Shown: positions 1 to 9,149, numbered from the stretch's first letter. The stretch: DNA of 33,420 bases from Nitrospinaceae bacterium (GCA_018669005.1 JABJAL010000027.1:1-33420); one strand, 5' to 3'. The notes: a model not told the origin generated them from the letters alone. Translations and numbers: made by a program.

Positions 1-1004
1 CCGAGGCAGAGCCTTGGATTTCAGACTGGATTGAGAGCCGGGGGGGCAATCCCGACATCGCGGTTAGGATGAATCGGAACGCCGAGGTGGGTTGGCGGTC
101 CTCGGTTCTTCCTATTGAAGATGTGTTCCGACCCAAGTCGCTCACAGAGAGCAACCAGATATACGAGGCGGGGATGATTCGCCTGGGCGCCGAGGTGAGT
201 CGGCGGGCCATCGAGGCGGCTGGTATTGAGCCCGCCGATATCGATCTTCTCGTTTCTGTTTCTTGTACTGGTTTTATGATTCCCTCCGTGGATGCCTACC
301 TCATAGACGAGTTAGGGATGGGCCCCGAGACGAAGCGGCTGCCCATCACCGAGATGGGGTGTGCCGCCGGGGCGGTGGGCCTCTCGCGGGTACGGGAGTA
401 CCTGCTAGGTTTTCCGCATCATCGTGTTCTCCTCGTTTCGGTTGAACTTCCTACCCTGACTTTTCAGCTCGACAATCTATCGATGGACAATATTGTTTCG
501 GTGGCAATTTTTGGCGACGGCGCGGCGGCGGCGGTGCTGGGCGGAGAGCCACGAGAGGGGGCTCCTGAACTTGTCGATTCTCGCACCGTCACGCTCCCCG
601 GATCGATGGATTTGATGGGCTTTAATTTGAGTGACGCTGGATTTCAAATTATTCTTTCAAAGGAAATCCCGCAGGCTGTGAAAGCAAGGGTGCGGCCCAT
701 TGTCGAGGCATTTCTTGGCTGCAATGAACTATCGCTGGAGGCAATCGACCATTTGTTGTTTCATCCGGGCGGTAAGCGGATTCTTGAGGTCTACCGGGAT
801 GAACTCGGGGTGACGAAGGAGGCGTTGCATTACTCTCGGAAAATTCTAAACGAGTGTGGAAATGTTTCGTCTGCAACGATTTTGATGATTCTTGATGAAG
901 CGCTTTCCTCTGGCGAGACGAAGGCGGGGGACACCGGGCTTTTGCTGGCGATGGGCCCCGGCTTCAGTATCGAACAATTGTTGATTATCTGGCCTAATCG
1001 ATGA
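1..1004 (+). CDS. Type III polyketide synthase (chalcone/stilbene synthase family), 5' end cut off
   Basis: Condenses an acyl-CoA starter with malonyl-CoA units and cyclises the chain to resorcinols, pyrones or similar phenolic lipids. The reading frame is open from base 3 to the stop (333 residues visible). Family members have about 350-390 residues, so only the N-terminus is missing and the ATG at 69 is internal. The thiolase-fold triad is intact. Counting from the ATG at 69, Cys98 lies in MGCAAGA, His232 in HPGGKR and Asn265 in GNVSSAT. The His-Asn spacing of 33 matches plant chalcone synthase. A flavoprotein follows after 40 bases on the same strand, and an MMPL exporter and a YceI protein lie further on, which suggests a lipid product. 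The starter unit and ring type cannot be read from the sequence. Confidence 0.93.
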   Translation, partial: EAEPWISDWIESRGGNPDIAVRMNRNAEVGWRSSVLPIEDVFRPKSLTESNQIYEAGMIRLGAEVSRRAIEAAGIEPADIDLLVSVSCTGFMIPSVDAYLIDELGMGPETKRLPITEMGCAAGAVGLSRVREYLLGFPHHRVLLVSVELPTLTFQLDNLSMDNIVSVAIFGDGAAAAVLGGEPREGAPELVDSRTVTLPGSMDLMGFNLSDAGFQIILSKEIPQAVKARVRPIVEAFLGCNELSLEAIDHLLFHPGGKRILEVYRDELGVTKEALHYSRKILNECGNVSSATILMILDEALSSGETKAGDTGLLLAMGPGFSIEQLLIIWPNR

Positions 1005-1044
1005 GCGAGCGCCACTGTTCTGCAACGGAAAAGGTGGATGTGTG

Positions 1045-2286
1045 ATGACGGACAATGATTTTGATGTTGCCATAATTGGCGGCGGTCCTGCTGGCGCCAT
1101 TTCTGCGGCACTGTTGGCCCGGGCTGGATTTAAGGTGCTGCTTGCGGAAAAAAACGCTCGCCCTGAGAAAAAAATATGCGGCGAATTTATTTGTCCCCAG
1201 GCATTTGAAATTCTAGAGCGTGTTGGCGTTCGTGAGATGATCGAGGCGGCACCTCACGGTGAGGTTCGGGGGATGGTTCTTGCCGGGCCGAACGGCGCAC
1301 GCCTCGAAACACAATTTCCTGACTACGAGGGCCGACGAGGATTTCGAGAAAACGGAATTTCCATATCGAGGCCCCAGTTTGACGGAATACTCGTTGAAAA
1401 TTCTAAAAAGCTTGGTGCGGAAATCTGGTGGGGTGCGCGGCTTGTAGCCCTTCATATGGAGGCAGGCAGTGCGCGTCTTTCTTTTCGTTTGCAGGGTAAT
1501 GATGAGCCGGTTTCTGTCCGCGCGGCCATTGTAATCGGGGCGGATGGACGCGCATCCTCCGTCGCTCGTTTTTTGGGGATGTCGGCGCCCACACCCGGCC
1601 GTCCGCGTGGGGTGATCCACGGTTTCTTTTCAGGAGTCGCCGGAATGCAGGAAAGAGGGGAGATGCACATTCTCTCCAATGGGGCTTATTGTGCTTTGAA
1701 CCTTTTGCCCAATGGTGTGTGTAATTTGGCATTGGTCGATGATGTGGATGTGATTCGGCGCTGGCACGGGCGCGAAAAAGATCGGGCCGAGGAGGTTATA
1801 GCTTCTGCGCCCCATCTTGGAAAACGATTCGACGGGGCTCAATTGTGTGGCGAGTTGAAGGTGTTGATGCCGCTTCGGGTGGCGGTTCATCGCTCTTGGG
1901 CGGAGCGTGTGATGCTTGTCGGAGATGCGGGTGGTTTTTTTGATCCCTTCACCGGAGAGGGTATCTATGCGGCGATGCGCTCGGGCGAGTTGGCTGCAGA
2001 TGTCGCCCTTGAGGCTTTGGCCATGGGGGATTTTTCGGCATCAGCCCTGGAGCGCTATGGTCTGGAACGCGCTGGGTGGGAGAGAGGAAAGCGAGTGGTC
2101 TGGCAGGCTTTTCAGGCGCTCATCAGGCGCGAGAGGCTGGTTAATCGATTCGGTGCATTCTTGAAGCGAAGCCCCGAGGTGGCCGATTTATTAGTTGGCT
2201 TGAGCGGGAACTATATTCCGCCCAGGGCGCTTTTACGCCCTTCAGTATTTTCAAAATTAGCTGCTGGATTGATATTCTGGTTCTAG
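1045..2286 (+). CDS. FAD-dependent oxidoreductase, geranylgeranyl reductase / aromatic hydroxylase-like
   Basis: A flavoprotein of the geranylgeranyl-reductase/PHBH superfamily, about 413 residues. The N-terminus has the dinucleotide-binding motif GGGPAG after a beta strand. An ARPEKKICGEF segment follows, and the second FAD motif LVGDAGGFFDPFTGEGI lies at about residues 290-310; all are typical of the family. I chose ATG 1045 because AGGTGG ends 7 bases upstream; GTG 1042 is equally in frame. Next to type III polyketide synthases, enzymes of this class usually hydroxylate or reduce the phenolic or quinone product (for example the flavoprotein in the Streptomyces srs operon). The same role here is inference. 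It is almost certainly co-transcribed with the synthase. Confidence 0.9.
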   Translation: MTDNDFDVAIIGGGPAGAISAALLARAGFKVLLAEKNARPEKKICGEFICPQAFEILERVGVREMIEAAPHGEVRGMVLAGPNGARLETQFPDYEGRRGFRENGISISRPQFDGILVENSKKLGAEIWWGARLVALHMEAGSARLSFRLQGNDEPVSVRAAIVIGADGRASSVARFLGMSAPTPGRPRGVIHGFFSGVAGMQERGEMHILSNGAYCALNLLPNGVCNLALVDDVDVIRRWHGREKDRAEEVIASAPHLGKRFDGAQLCGELKVLMPLRVAVHRSWAERVMLVGDAGGFFDPFTGEGIYAAMRSGELAADVALEALAMGDFSASALERYGLERAGWERGKRVVWQAFQALIRRERLVNRFGAFLKRSPEVADLLVGLSGNYIPPRALLRPSVFSKLAAGLIFWF

Positions 2287-2444
2287 GCCCTATTTTACGC
2301 CCAGAGGCGGGGTGCCGATGGTTTTATGTCAGAGTGAAATCGTCGGGTAGTGAATCCGTCCCCCTTGCTCCTTTCCTTTTTCTACCTTCTCTGGATAAGA
2401 GTGTCCTTTAGGTTTTTCGAGTATTTCTAGAAAAGGTTCCAGGC

Positions 2445-4670
2445 ATGTACGAATCTTTCCTGATGAGGAGGGCGAAATGGGTTCTAGTGGCTTTTGCCGC
2501 TCTTACCTTATTTTTCGGGTATCAGATTATAGGACTCAAAGTGGATTCCTCGAACGAGAAAATGTTGTCTAAGGCCGATCCGGCCTACGGGTACCTTGAA
2601 GAGTTCCGCCGAATTTTCGGGAGCGATGAATTCATCGTAGGGGCATTTCGGCTTCCTGAGCCTGCCGGCGAGAAGGTGCTTGAGGAAATCGAGGCGCTTG
2701 CGGAAAAGGCGCGGCGTATACCGCATGTTCGTATGGTGCAAAGTCCGCTTCGCCCATCCGGGGACAAGGACGAGGAACTTGACGAGGAGGAGGCGCGCCG
2801 GATTCTTGTAGAGAACCCCGCTTATTCGAATGTTCTGGCCTCGGGTGATTTTCGCTCTTTGGCTCTGATTATCTGGCTTGAACATCTCGAAGGGGATCGC
2901 GTTTACAGGGGGCGGATCGTTCAGGCGATTCGCCAACTGTCATCTGGCCATGCTTTAAACGGTGCCCGTATGTATATAGCGGGAATTCCTGTCGAGAAAA
3001 ACGACATATCCGCCTTTGTGCGCGAAGATCAGCAGCGGATTGTTCCTCTCATGTTTGTTCTCATTGGCGTAATTATATTTGCCATTTTTAGAAACTTGCT
3101 TGTCACGGCTCTTGTGTTGTTGCTCCTGGGGTGCTCGTTGCTCTGGACTCTTGGTCTGTTCGCATTCGCGGGAAAAGAGCTGAATACGGTGACGGGTCTT
3201 ATCGCGCCTGTGGTGATGATAGTGACGCTTGGAAGTGTGATTCATTTTTTGAGCCATTTTGCCAGGCTTGGCAGAGAGGGGATGTCCTCCGGGCAGGCTA
3301 TGCAGAGCGCTCTTCAAATTGTTCTGGCGCCCTGTTTTCTGGCTGCGCTAACGACCGCAGGGGGGCTTCTGGCTACGGCCACGCTGGGAGTACCCGCCGT
3401 TCAAGAATTTGCCATTTTTACTGCCGGTGGTGTGATGATTTCATTTTTTCTGGCGGTAAGTGTTTTTCCGCTTCTTGTCATTTTGTTTGCCCGCCGAGGA
3501 ATGGCAATGAGGATTTCGAATGCGCGTGGACTCCTTGATAGGTCGATTGAATGGGTTGTTCTTGTTGTGAGTAGATATCCGTGGGCTGTGGTGGGCATGG
3601 CAATTTTTGTTGCCATGGGGGCAGGGTTCGGTTTGATGCGCCTCGATGTGGACACGGATATCATCAATTCTCTTCGCCAGAGCGCGCCGCTGTATCAGGC
3701 GACCAGATTTGTTGACCGTTATATGGGCGGGGTAAATTCGCTTGAGGTGATGATAGATAAAACGAGCGGCGAAAAAGTGGTTGATCCGGATACGCTGCGA
3801 AAAGTAGCTGGACTCCAGGATTTTTTGGAGTCATTTCCCTCGGTGACGAAAACATATTCAATAGTGGACGGGCTTATTTTTTCGAGTGGCTTAGGGCCGG
3901 GGAGAAAGTCTGTTCCGCCCGGGGCCGAGGGAAAACTTTTGTACGCGATGGTGGCGGGGGACACTTCGTCCCAGGGGCGTCGCCTGGGGCAGTGGATTAA
4001 CGCTGATTTCACAAAGCTTCGGATCGCCGCGCGCATGAAGTCTGTTGGTAGCTTGAAAATTCAGGAACTCTCTGATCGTGTTAAAGCGTACACGCGGCAG
4101 AAGATAGGGGAGGGGCTACGGGTCCGCATGACCGGGAATGCGCTTTTGCTCTCTAATATGTCTATTGAATTGGTATCCAGGCAGGTCGTCGGGCTTTTTC
4201 TTGCGGTAGTATTTGTTCTTTCCGCTATCGGGATTTTGTTTCGATCTTTTGGCGTAATGCTTCTCTCGGCGATACCGAATTTGATACCCATCGGCGTAGT
4301 GTTTGGTCTAATGGGCTGGCTGGGCATTCCATTGAATGTGCCGACAGCGATGATATCGAGTGTTGCCATGGGCCTTGTGGTGGATGGCACCATCCATTTT
4401 CTCTATACGTTCCGTTTGCAGCGCGAGAAGGGGGCGGCGAGAGATGAGGCTGTGAGCCGCACCATTCGGATTGCGGGAAAGCCGATAGCGGCAGCGGCGC
4501 TCATTCTTGTGGGCGGTTTTTCCATCGGGCTCATCGGGAACTTTATTCCGGTCGTATATTTTTCGGTCTTCACGGGGGTGACGATACTGGTGGCGGTTCT
4601 CTGTGATTTGCTTTTCCTGCCTGCCGTCATCATGATTTCTGGCCGAGATTGGGGAATCGAGAGGAGATGA
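2445..4670 (+). CDS. MMPL/RND-superfamily lipid exporter
   Basis: An inner-membrane transporter of 741 residues with the duplicated RND layout. TM1 is at about residues 12-31, followed by a large extracytoplasmic loop to about 195 and a bundle of five helices to about 370. The second half starts with a helix near 380, then a second loop to about 580 and a final helix bundle. It resembles COG1033 'predicted exporter' proteins and the hopanoid transporter HpnN, which move lipids rather than drugs. TM10 carries the acidic residue expected for proton relay (VVDGTIHF). The matching TM4 segment (TLGSVIHF) has no Asp. ATG 2445 has AAAAGG 8 bases upstream. A 158-base gap separates it from the flavoprotein, so it may have its own promoter. 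Only 7 bases separate it from the YceI gene, so those two are surely one transcript. Confidence 0.9.
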   Translation: MYESFLMRRAKWVLVAFAALTLFFGYQIIGLKVDSSNEKMLSKADPAYGYLEEFRRIFGSDEFIVGAFRLPEPAGEKVLEEIEALAEKARRIPHVRMVQSPLRPSGDKDEELDEEEARRILVENPAYSNVLASGDFRSLALIIWLEHLEGDRVYRGRIVQAIRQLSSGHALNGARMYIAGIPVEKNDISAFVREDQQRIVPLMFVLIGVIIFAIFRNLLVTALVLLLLGCSLLWTLGLFAFAGKELNTVTGLIAPVVMIVTLGSVIHFLSHFARLGREGMSSGQAMQSALQIVLAPCFLAALTTAGGLLATATLGVPAVQEFAIFTAGGVMISFFLAVSVFPLLVILFARRGMAMRISNARGLLDRSIEWVVLVVSRYPWAVVGMAIFVAMGAGFGLMRLDVDTDIINSLRQSAPLYQATRFVDRYMGGVNSLEVMIDKTSGEKVVDPDTLRKVAGLQDFLESFPSVTKTYSIVDGLIFSSGLGPGRKSVPPGAEGKLLYAMVAGDTSSQGRRLGQWINADFTKLRIAARMKSVGSLKIQELSDRVKAYTRQKIGEGLRVRMTGNALLLSNMSIELVSRQVVGLFLAVVFVLSAIGILFRSFGVMLLSAIPNLIPIGVVFGLMGWLGIPLNVPTAMISSVAMGLVVDGTIHFLYTFRLQREKGAARDEAVSRTIRIAGKPIAAAALILVGGFSIGLIGNFIPVVYFSVFTGVTILVAVLCDLLFLPAVIMISGRDWGIERR

Positions 4671-4677
4671 ATTAGGT

Positions 4678-5283
4678 ATGCGTTTCATGAAGATGTTCCG
4701 GTCAGTTTTTTTTGTGTCTGTTTTTGTATGGACTCTGCCAACCTTACCAGCAGATGCCGCGGTGTTTTCGACGGGTGCGTATGTGGTTGTCCCCGCCAAG
4801 GGTCGTGTGGCGGCGTTTGTTCGCTCCACGCTTCATGATTTTGATGCCCTTGTGCCGGAGTATTCGGGCGAGTTGTTTGTTGCAGAAAGTTCGGAGGGCA
4901 TATCTCCCCGAATTCGTCTCAGTTTCCGGACAGAATCGATAACGACGGATAGCTTTATGCGTGATTCGGTCATGCGTACGGACGTGCTTGAGGTGTCGAA
5001 ATATCCGAGTGCGGAGTTTCGCTCAATGAATGTAAAGCGGCTGGGTGAAAAAAACGGAGTGCTTGAATTTCACGTGGAAGGTGAATTCTCATTTCACGGA
5101 GTCAAAAAAAATATTTCGGTGTTGGCGAGGGTGCATTTGGCGGGAGACGAGGTTCGTGCGGAAATCCTCTTGCCGATACTTCTTTCGGACTACAAGGTGA
5201 AGACGCCCTCTCCAATTCCCTTCATTGGTGTCGAGGATAGGGTGGAGATCAAAGGAAATTTTATTCTTCGCCTGAAAAATTAG
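4678..5283 (+). CDS. YceI-family periplasmic lipid-binding protein
   Basis: A secreted protein of 201 residues. The N-terminus has a Sec signal: basic MRFMKMFR, then a hydrophobic run, with likely cleavage after PADA at about residue 27. The mature part follows the YceI lipocalin-like pattern: VRSTLHDFDA near the start, SFMRDSVMRTDVLEVSKYP in the middle (YceI signature RD..L.v.KYP), then a FHVEGEFSFHGVKK strand pair. Known YceI proteins hold polyisoprenoids, quinones or other long lipids in a beta-barrel. It starts 7 bases after the MMPL stop, with GAGGAG at the end of that gene as the likely ribosome site. The neighbourhood suggests that it takes a lipid from the exporter and carries it across the periplasm. 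That role is inference. Confidence 0.88.
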   Translation: MRFMKMFRSVFFVSVFVWTLPTLPADAAVFSTGAYVVVPAKGRVAAFVRSTLHDFDALVPEYSGELFVAESSEGISPRIRLSFRTESITTDSFMRDSVMRTDVLEVSKYPSAEFRSMNVKRLGEKNGVLEFHVEGEFSFHGVKKNISVLARVHLAGDEVRAEILLPILLSDYKVKTPSPIPFIGVEDRVEIKGNFILRLKN

Positions 5284-5298
5284 TTAGAACCCGCGCGA

Positions 5299-5859
5299 TC
5301 ATTCCCCCTCGCTGTTGAGCCCCCAGCGGTCGTAGGCGGCCTGGGTGTAGGCGCTGAGGCCGCCCTTGGGCAGGTTGTCGTGGGTGAACTGCCCTAGCGC
5401 TCTTTGCACTGGCTCCATCTTGAAGGGAACGTGTACCGCCTGGGCTGTGGCGTTTTTGATGCGCAAATCGAGTGCCTGTGGCCAATGATGCTCGAGATTG
5501 GCCGGCGCCAGGACCGTATCGTATCCCTGATAAGCGGCAATGATCGGTATCTTGCAGTGATCCACCGCCCATTCGATTTCGAACCTTACCCACGGGGAGT
5601 CCTCTTTTACTGTGGTTTCCATGATCACAAGAAGGTTCGTTGAGTTCGCCAGCCGATCCTTGATGGCGTGAACCAGCTTGAGTTGTTGGTCCTTGTCGGC
5701 GATGGCGGAGGCTTTCTCCCGGCTGTTGATGTAACTGATGTGATCTTGATCCCGGACTTTCCAATCAAGAAGTTTTTTGACATACATGACGTCGTCACTC
5801 TTGATGTCACGGGAAAAATCGTCGTGGTAGGTAACGTAGGTCTTACTGCGAAATGCCAT
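5299..5859 (-). CDS. TIR-like protein of the MTH538/Thoeris ThsB family
   Basis: A 186-residue protein. It begins with a beta strand ending in TYVTYHDDFSRD. A long insert follows, then LVHAIKDRLANSTNLLVIM and SPWVRFEIEWAVDHC followed by the strand IPIIAAY. This order matches the MTH538 TIR-like fold used by ThsB of the Thoeris anti-phage system. There the Glu in the W-V-x-x-E-I segment is conserved, and the protein makes a cyclic ADP-ribose-type signal. No ThsA (SIR2 or other effector) gene is visible within the window, so it is an orphan and may have another role. ATG 5859 has AGGA 10 bases upstream. The sequence in front of it (5876-5955) is extremely AT-rich, unlike the surroundings, which hints at acquisition. 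It ends 15 bases from the convergent YceI gene. Confidence 0.62.
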   Translation of the reverse strand: MAFRSKTYVTYHDDFSRDIKSDDVMYVKKLLDWKVRDQDHISYINSREKASAIADKDQQLKLVHAIKDRLANSTNLLVIMETTVKEDSPWVRFEIEWAVDHCKIPIIAAYQGYDTVLAPANLEHHWPQALDLRIKNATAQAVHVPFKMEPVQRALGQFTHDNLPKGGLSAYTQAAYDRWGLNSEGE

Positions 5860-5898
5860 TTTTTATTCTGTCCTATGGGTTAAAAAAATATTGAATAA

Positions 5899-5927
5899 TT
5901 TTTATTTTTATTGCGACCTTATTTCAA
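5899..5927 (-). promoter_or_regulatory. Candidate sigma-70-type promoter of the TIR-like gene
   Basis: On the minus strand TTGAAA (5922-5927, five of six consensus bases) is followed 17 bases later by TAAAAA (5899-5904, four of six). Both lie in a very AT-rich stretch about 40 bases upstream of the start codon at 5859. The low complexity of the stretch makes chance matches likely. Confidence 0.28.
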
Positions 5928-5951
5928 AAAAAAAATAACATAAATTTAAAA

Positions 5952-6782
5952 TTAATTCCTCCATAGATCTTTGGTCAGACCCACACGGCGGCCCCACCAT
6001 TCGGGGCCTTCTTTTACATATTCCCATTCGGGATTCACCGAGGTATTCCTCAAGCTGGCCATGACCGAGCGAAACGACTCGGCGCTTTTTTCGGCGAATT
6101 CGAAATAGCCCACAAAATCGTACCCCTCTGGCAGCCCGTAGCCCTCGGGGTGGTGAAATAGGCGGCGGTTGATGCACGGAATGCCCGCCTCCGTCGCCAG
6201 GGCGTGTCCTTTGGCGGCCATTCGACCATTAGCGTCATATCGGGGGAGGAAAAAACTCTCGCGGCGCATCCAGTCCATCTCCCACCACTCCCTCGTTTTC
6301 CTCTGAGGCGTCACCACCGCAAGGGGAAGATGCTCGCCCGAGGCCGGGGCGAGGGCAGGTGCGTAGGCAAATTGCGTCATAGCATAGCTCGTGTAGCTTC
6401 TGGATTTTTGGATGCCTTGTAGCGTTTCCACCGAGCCGCCGCGCTCCTCGATTAGCGTCCGGAGCCCTTCCTCGTAATTTTCAAGAGTCTCTGGCGTGGC
6501 GCACTCGGTGCGCACCAACACATCAGCCTTGGCCACTTCGGGGTGCGGGATATCCTTTTCGCGGCTCTTTAATGGCTCGGCGCGAAGGTATTGAAAGCGT
6601 CCACGGCGAAAGGCCTCTGTCGTCGGATGGCCTTGGATAACATGCATGTTCTCCATCATCTTGCACAGCGTGCCCATGTCCTCGACCAGTGCCGGGTCCT
6701 CTTCTTCCAGGGTGAGGGTAATGAAGTGAAAGCGGGCATGCCCAAGAATATCCTGGGTCATGTTGAGATCGGCGGCTTTCAA
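5952..6782 (-). CDS. Conserved-looking protein of unknown function, possible dimeric alpha/beta-barrel fold
   Basis: A 276-residue soluble protein with no signal peptide or membrane segment. I do not recognise the family with certainty. Two halves each contain a strand-helix-strand pattern: about residues 15-110 (FHFITLTLEEEDP and ADVLVRTECATPETLENYEEGL) and 130-250 (YDFVGYFEFAEKSAESFRSVMASL). This recalls duplicated ferredoxin-like EthD/NIPSNAP/Dabb domains. Trp-rich stretches (REWWEMDWMRR and GPEWWGRR) stand out. I chose the TTG at 6782 because GGGAGG lies 7 bases upstream on the minus strand; the in-frame ATG at 6761 has no such site. The gene stops 93 bases before the TIR-like gene on the same strand. 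No function is proposed. Confidence 0.72.
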   Translation of the reverse strand: MKAADLNMTQDILGHARFHFITLTLEEEDPALVEDMGTLCKMMENMHVIQGHPTTEAFRRGRFQYLRAEPLKSREKDIPHPEVAKADVLVRTECATPETLENYEEGLRTLIEERGGSVETLQGIQKSRSYTSYAMTQFAYAPALAPASGEHLPLAVVTPQRKTREWWEMDWMRRESFFLPRYDANGRMAAKGHALATEAGIPCINRRLFHHPEGYGLPEGYDFVGYFEFAEKSAESFRSVMASLRNTSVNPEWEYVKEGPEWWGRRVGLTKDLWRN

Positions 6783-7044
6783 TCTAAAGCCTCCCTTTCG
6801 GCGGAGAAGGCGTTAGCATAACAGGCAATCCGTCTCGATGAGATAGATGAAAGGGAAAAAGATGTTATTAGGCGTAAGAATCGCGGGTTAATATAAAAAT
6901 TATAAAATCAGAGGGCAGTATTTTTGCGAAAAATATCAAACCATGTGGAATGGTGTTCATTAAACAGGAAGAGAAATTTGGGGAGTGAGACGCTCTAGGC
7001 ATGCGAAGTTTCAATAAAAAACGAGTTAGAAAGTTTATAATCGG

Positions 7045-8991
7045 CTACTTTGCTTTTGTGATCGCCATCAAGAACTCGGGTACCTCAATGGAACTCGTAT
7101 CAATATTCGCCGGGTCCTCGCCAAGATAAATGCGCTTGATGGCCCCGCGCACGATCTTGGCCGAGCGCGTCTTTGGAAGTGCCTCAACGAATTTTATCTC
7201 CTCGGGCTGCAGGCTTTTGCCCAGATATTTGGCTGCCTCCCTTTTTAGCTCCTCGCGCAATTCATCCGTGGGCGCATGGCCCGGCGCCAGCACCGCAAAA
7301 CAGGTGAGCGCCTCGCCCTTGATGGGGTGCGGGGTGCCGATGGTTGCCGCCTCGACGACCGCCGGGTGCGCGATGAGTGCCGCCTCGACCTCGGCAGGGC
7401 CCACCCGTTTTCCGGCGACATTTATCGTGTCGTCCGATCTCCCGTAGAGATACCATTGCCCGTTTTCATCGACCTTGGCCCAGTCGCCATGGTACCAGAC
7501 ATCAGGCCAGCGCGAAAAATAGGTTTCGATGTAGCGATCATCATCGTTCAAAAAACTTTTCGTCATCGAGGGCACGGGCTGCTTGCAGACCAGGTGGCCA
7601 ATCTCATTGCGCACTGATTTTCCGTCCTCGTCAAACACATCGGTGTCCACACCCAATGCCTGCCCTCCCAGAGAGCAAGGGGTCAACTCCGCCACCGGAT
7701 ACGGCTGGAGCAGGCACCCGGCAAGCTCGGTTCCGCCCGATATGTTCATGATCGGGCAGCGCCCGCCGCCCACTTTGTTGAAAAACCACATGTAGGATTC
7801 GGGGTCCCAGGGCTCCCCCGTCGAGCCCAAGATTCGCAAACTGGACAGATCACAATTATCTATCCACTCGTCCCCCGAGCTCGCAAAAAGCCGTATCGCC
7901 GTGGGCGCAACGCCAAACGAGGTGATTTTATGATGCTCGATCATTTTCCAGAGCCTGTCGGGCTCGGGCCAATTCGGCGCCCCATCGAAAATAAAATATG
8001 TTCCACCATGAAACTGCACCCCGATGAACTCCCAGGGGCCCATCATCCACCCGATATCCGTCACCCAGAAAAAAACGTCCCCCGCCCGATAGTCCATGCA
8101 ATAGCCAACCTCCTTGGCTATCGTCGCGAGCGAGCCGCCATGGGTGTGTATCGTTCCCTTGGGGCGCCCCGTCGTGCCCGAGGTGTAGAGAATAAGCGCC
8201 CGCGCCTCGGCGGGTAGCCGCTCGGTCTCGGCGGTCTTGGATTGCCCCTCTAGAAACTCGGCCCAGGTGACGTCCCGCCCCGGCGTCATGGGTGGTGCCG
8301 AATCCGTGCGCGGATAAACAACGACTTTTTCCACCGCAGTTTCTCTGCTCAATGCCTCATCGAGCAGCGGCTTGACCGGCACTTCCTTGCCGCGCCGCTC
8401 CCCACTATTCGTGGTGAAGACCAGCCGCGCCCCTGCGTGCGCCAGGCGCTCGCCCACCGCCTCAGGGCCAAATCCCGAAAAAATCGGTATCGCCACCGCA
8501 CCCACTTTAAAGCACGCGAACATCGCAAACACCGTTTCAGGAATCATCGGCATGAATATCCCTGCCGCGTCCCCGGGTTTTATTCCCATCCCCCGCATGG
8601 CGTTTGCCAGTTTTGATACTTCTGCCGACATCTCGGCATAGGTGAACCGCCGAATTTCGCCGCCGTCCCCCTCCCAGACCAGCGCCGTCTGGTCGCGCTT
8701 TGTCGTGCATAAATGTCTATCAATGCAGTTGTGAACAATATTCACCTCGCCGCCCACGAACCATTTCGCCCAGGCAAAGCCCTCGCTCATATCTAGTAGC
8801 CGATCGTAGGGCCGGTACCAGTCCACCCCCAGATCGTCTAGCGCCGCTTCCCAGAACCGGCTCACATCCGCTACCGACCAGTCAATCAATTCCCGGTAGC
8901 CGGACAATCCGTTTTTTTTCATCAGCCGCGCGACATTTGAATTATTTAAAAAGTCTTCGCTTGGCCGCCAGATCACTTCCGCTGCGCTCAT
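7045..8991 (-). CDS. Acyl-CoA synthetase, acetyl/acetoacetyl-CoA synthetase-like (copy 1)
   Basis: An ANL-superfamily adenylate-forming ligase that activates a carboxylic acid to its CoA thioester with ATP. It has 648 residues, the usual length of Acs. The ACAS_N segment is at about 35-100 (FWEAALDD and KWFVGGEVNIVHN). The phosphate loop YTSGTTGRPKG is near 267-277, the A8 hinge region YLYGRSDDTINVAGKRVGP near 510-530, and the A10 lysine in TRSAKI near 612. The Acs segment WWQTETG, whose second Trp limits the pocket to acetate, reads SGGTELAG here, so a larger acid is likely (inference). ATG 8991 has AAGGA 8 bases upstream. It is a close full-length paralogue of the gene at 10599-12545. The same hairpin element lies upstream of both. 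Confidence 0.93.
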   Translation of the reverse strand: MSAAEVIWRPSEDFLNNSNVARLMKKNGLSGYRELIDWSVADVSRFWEAALDDLGVDWYRPYDRLLDMSEGFAWAKWFVGGEVNIVHNCIDRHLCTTKRDQTALVWEGDGGEIRRFTYAEMSAEVSKLANAMRGMGIKPGDAAGIFMPMIPETVFAMFACFKVGAVAIPIFSGFGPEAVGERLAHAGARLVFTTNSGERRGKEVPVKPLLDEALSRETAVEKVVVYPRTDSAPPMTPGRDVTWAEFLEGQSKTAETERLPAEARALILYTSGTTGRPKGTIHTHGGSLATIAKEVGYCMDYRAGDVFFWVTDIGWMMGPWEFIGVQFHGGTYFIFDGAPNWPEPDRLWKMIEHHKITSFGVAPTAIRLFASSGDEWIDNCDLSSLRILGSTGEPWDPESYMWFFNKVGGGRCPIMNISGGTELAGCLLQPYPVAELTPCSLGGQALGVDTDVFDEDGKSVRNEIGHLVCKQPVPSMTKSFLNDDDRYIETYFSRWPDVWYHGDWAKVDENGQWYLYGRSDDTINVAGKRVGPAEVEAALIAHPAVVEAATIGTPHPIKGEALTCFAVLAPGHAPTDELREELKREAAKYLGKSLQPEEIKFVEALPKTRSAKIVRGAIKRIYLGEDPANIDTSSIEVPEFLMAITKAK

Positions 8992-9149
8992 TACGTCATT
9001 CCTTTACTCATCAAATCAGACGTTCAGCATCAAACTGAAATTCAATTTCCTGGATATGAAACATCGGTCCCAAGGAAAAAATTCAAAACCCCGAAATATC
9101 AACACCCCGAGGACGGAATATCAATGTTCTCGAAATGTACCAAAACTCC

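Noticed and set aside
5881-5945. Possible attachment site or insertion boundary in the AT-rich stretch by the TIR-like gene
   Set aside because: No direct repeat, integrase or tRNA end is visible; composition alone is not enough.
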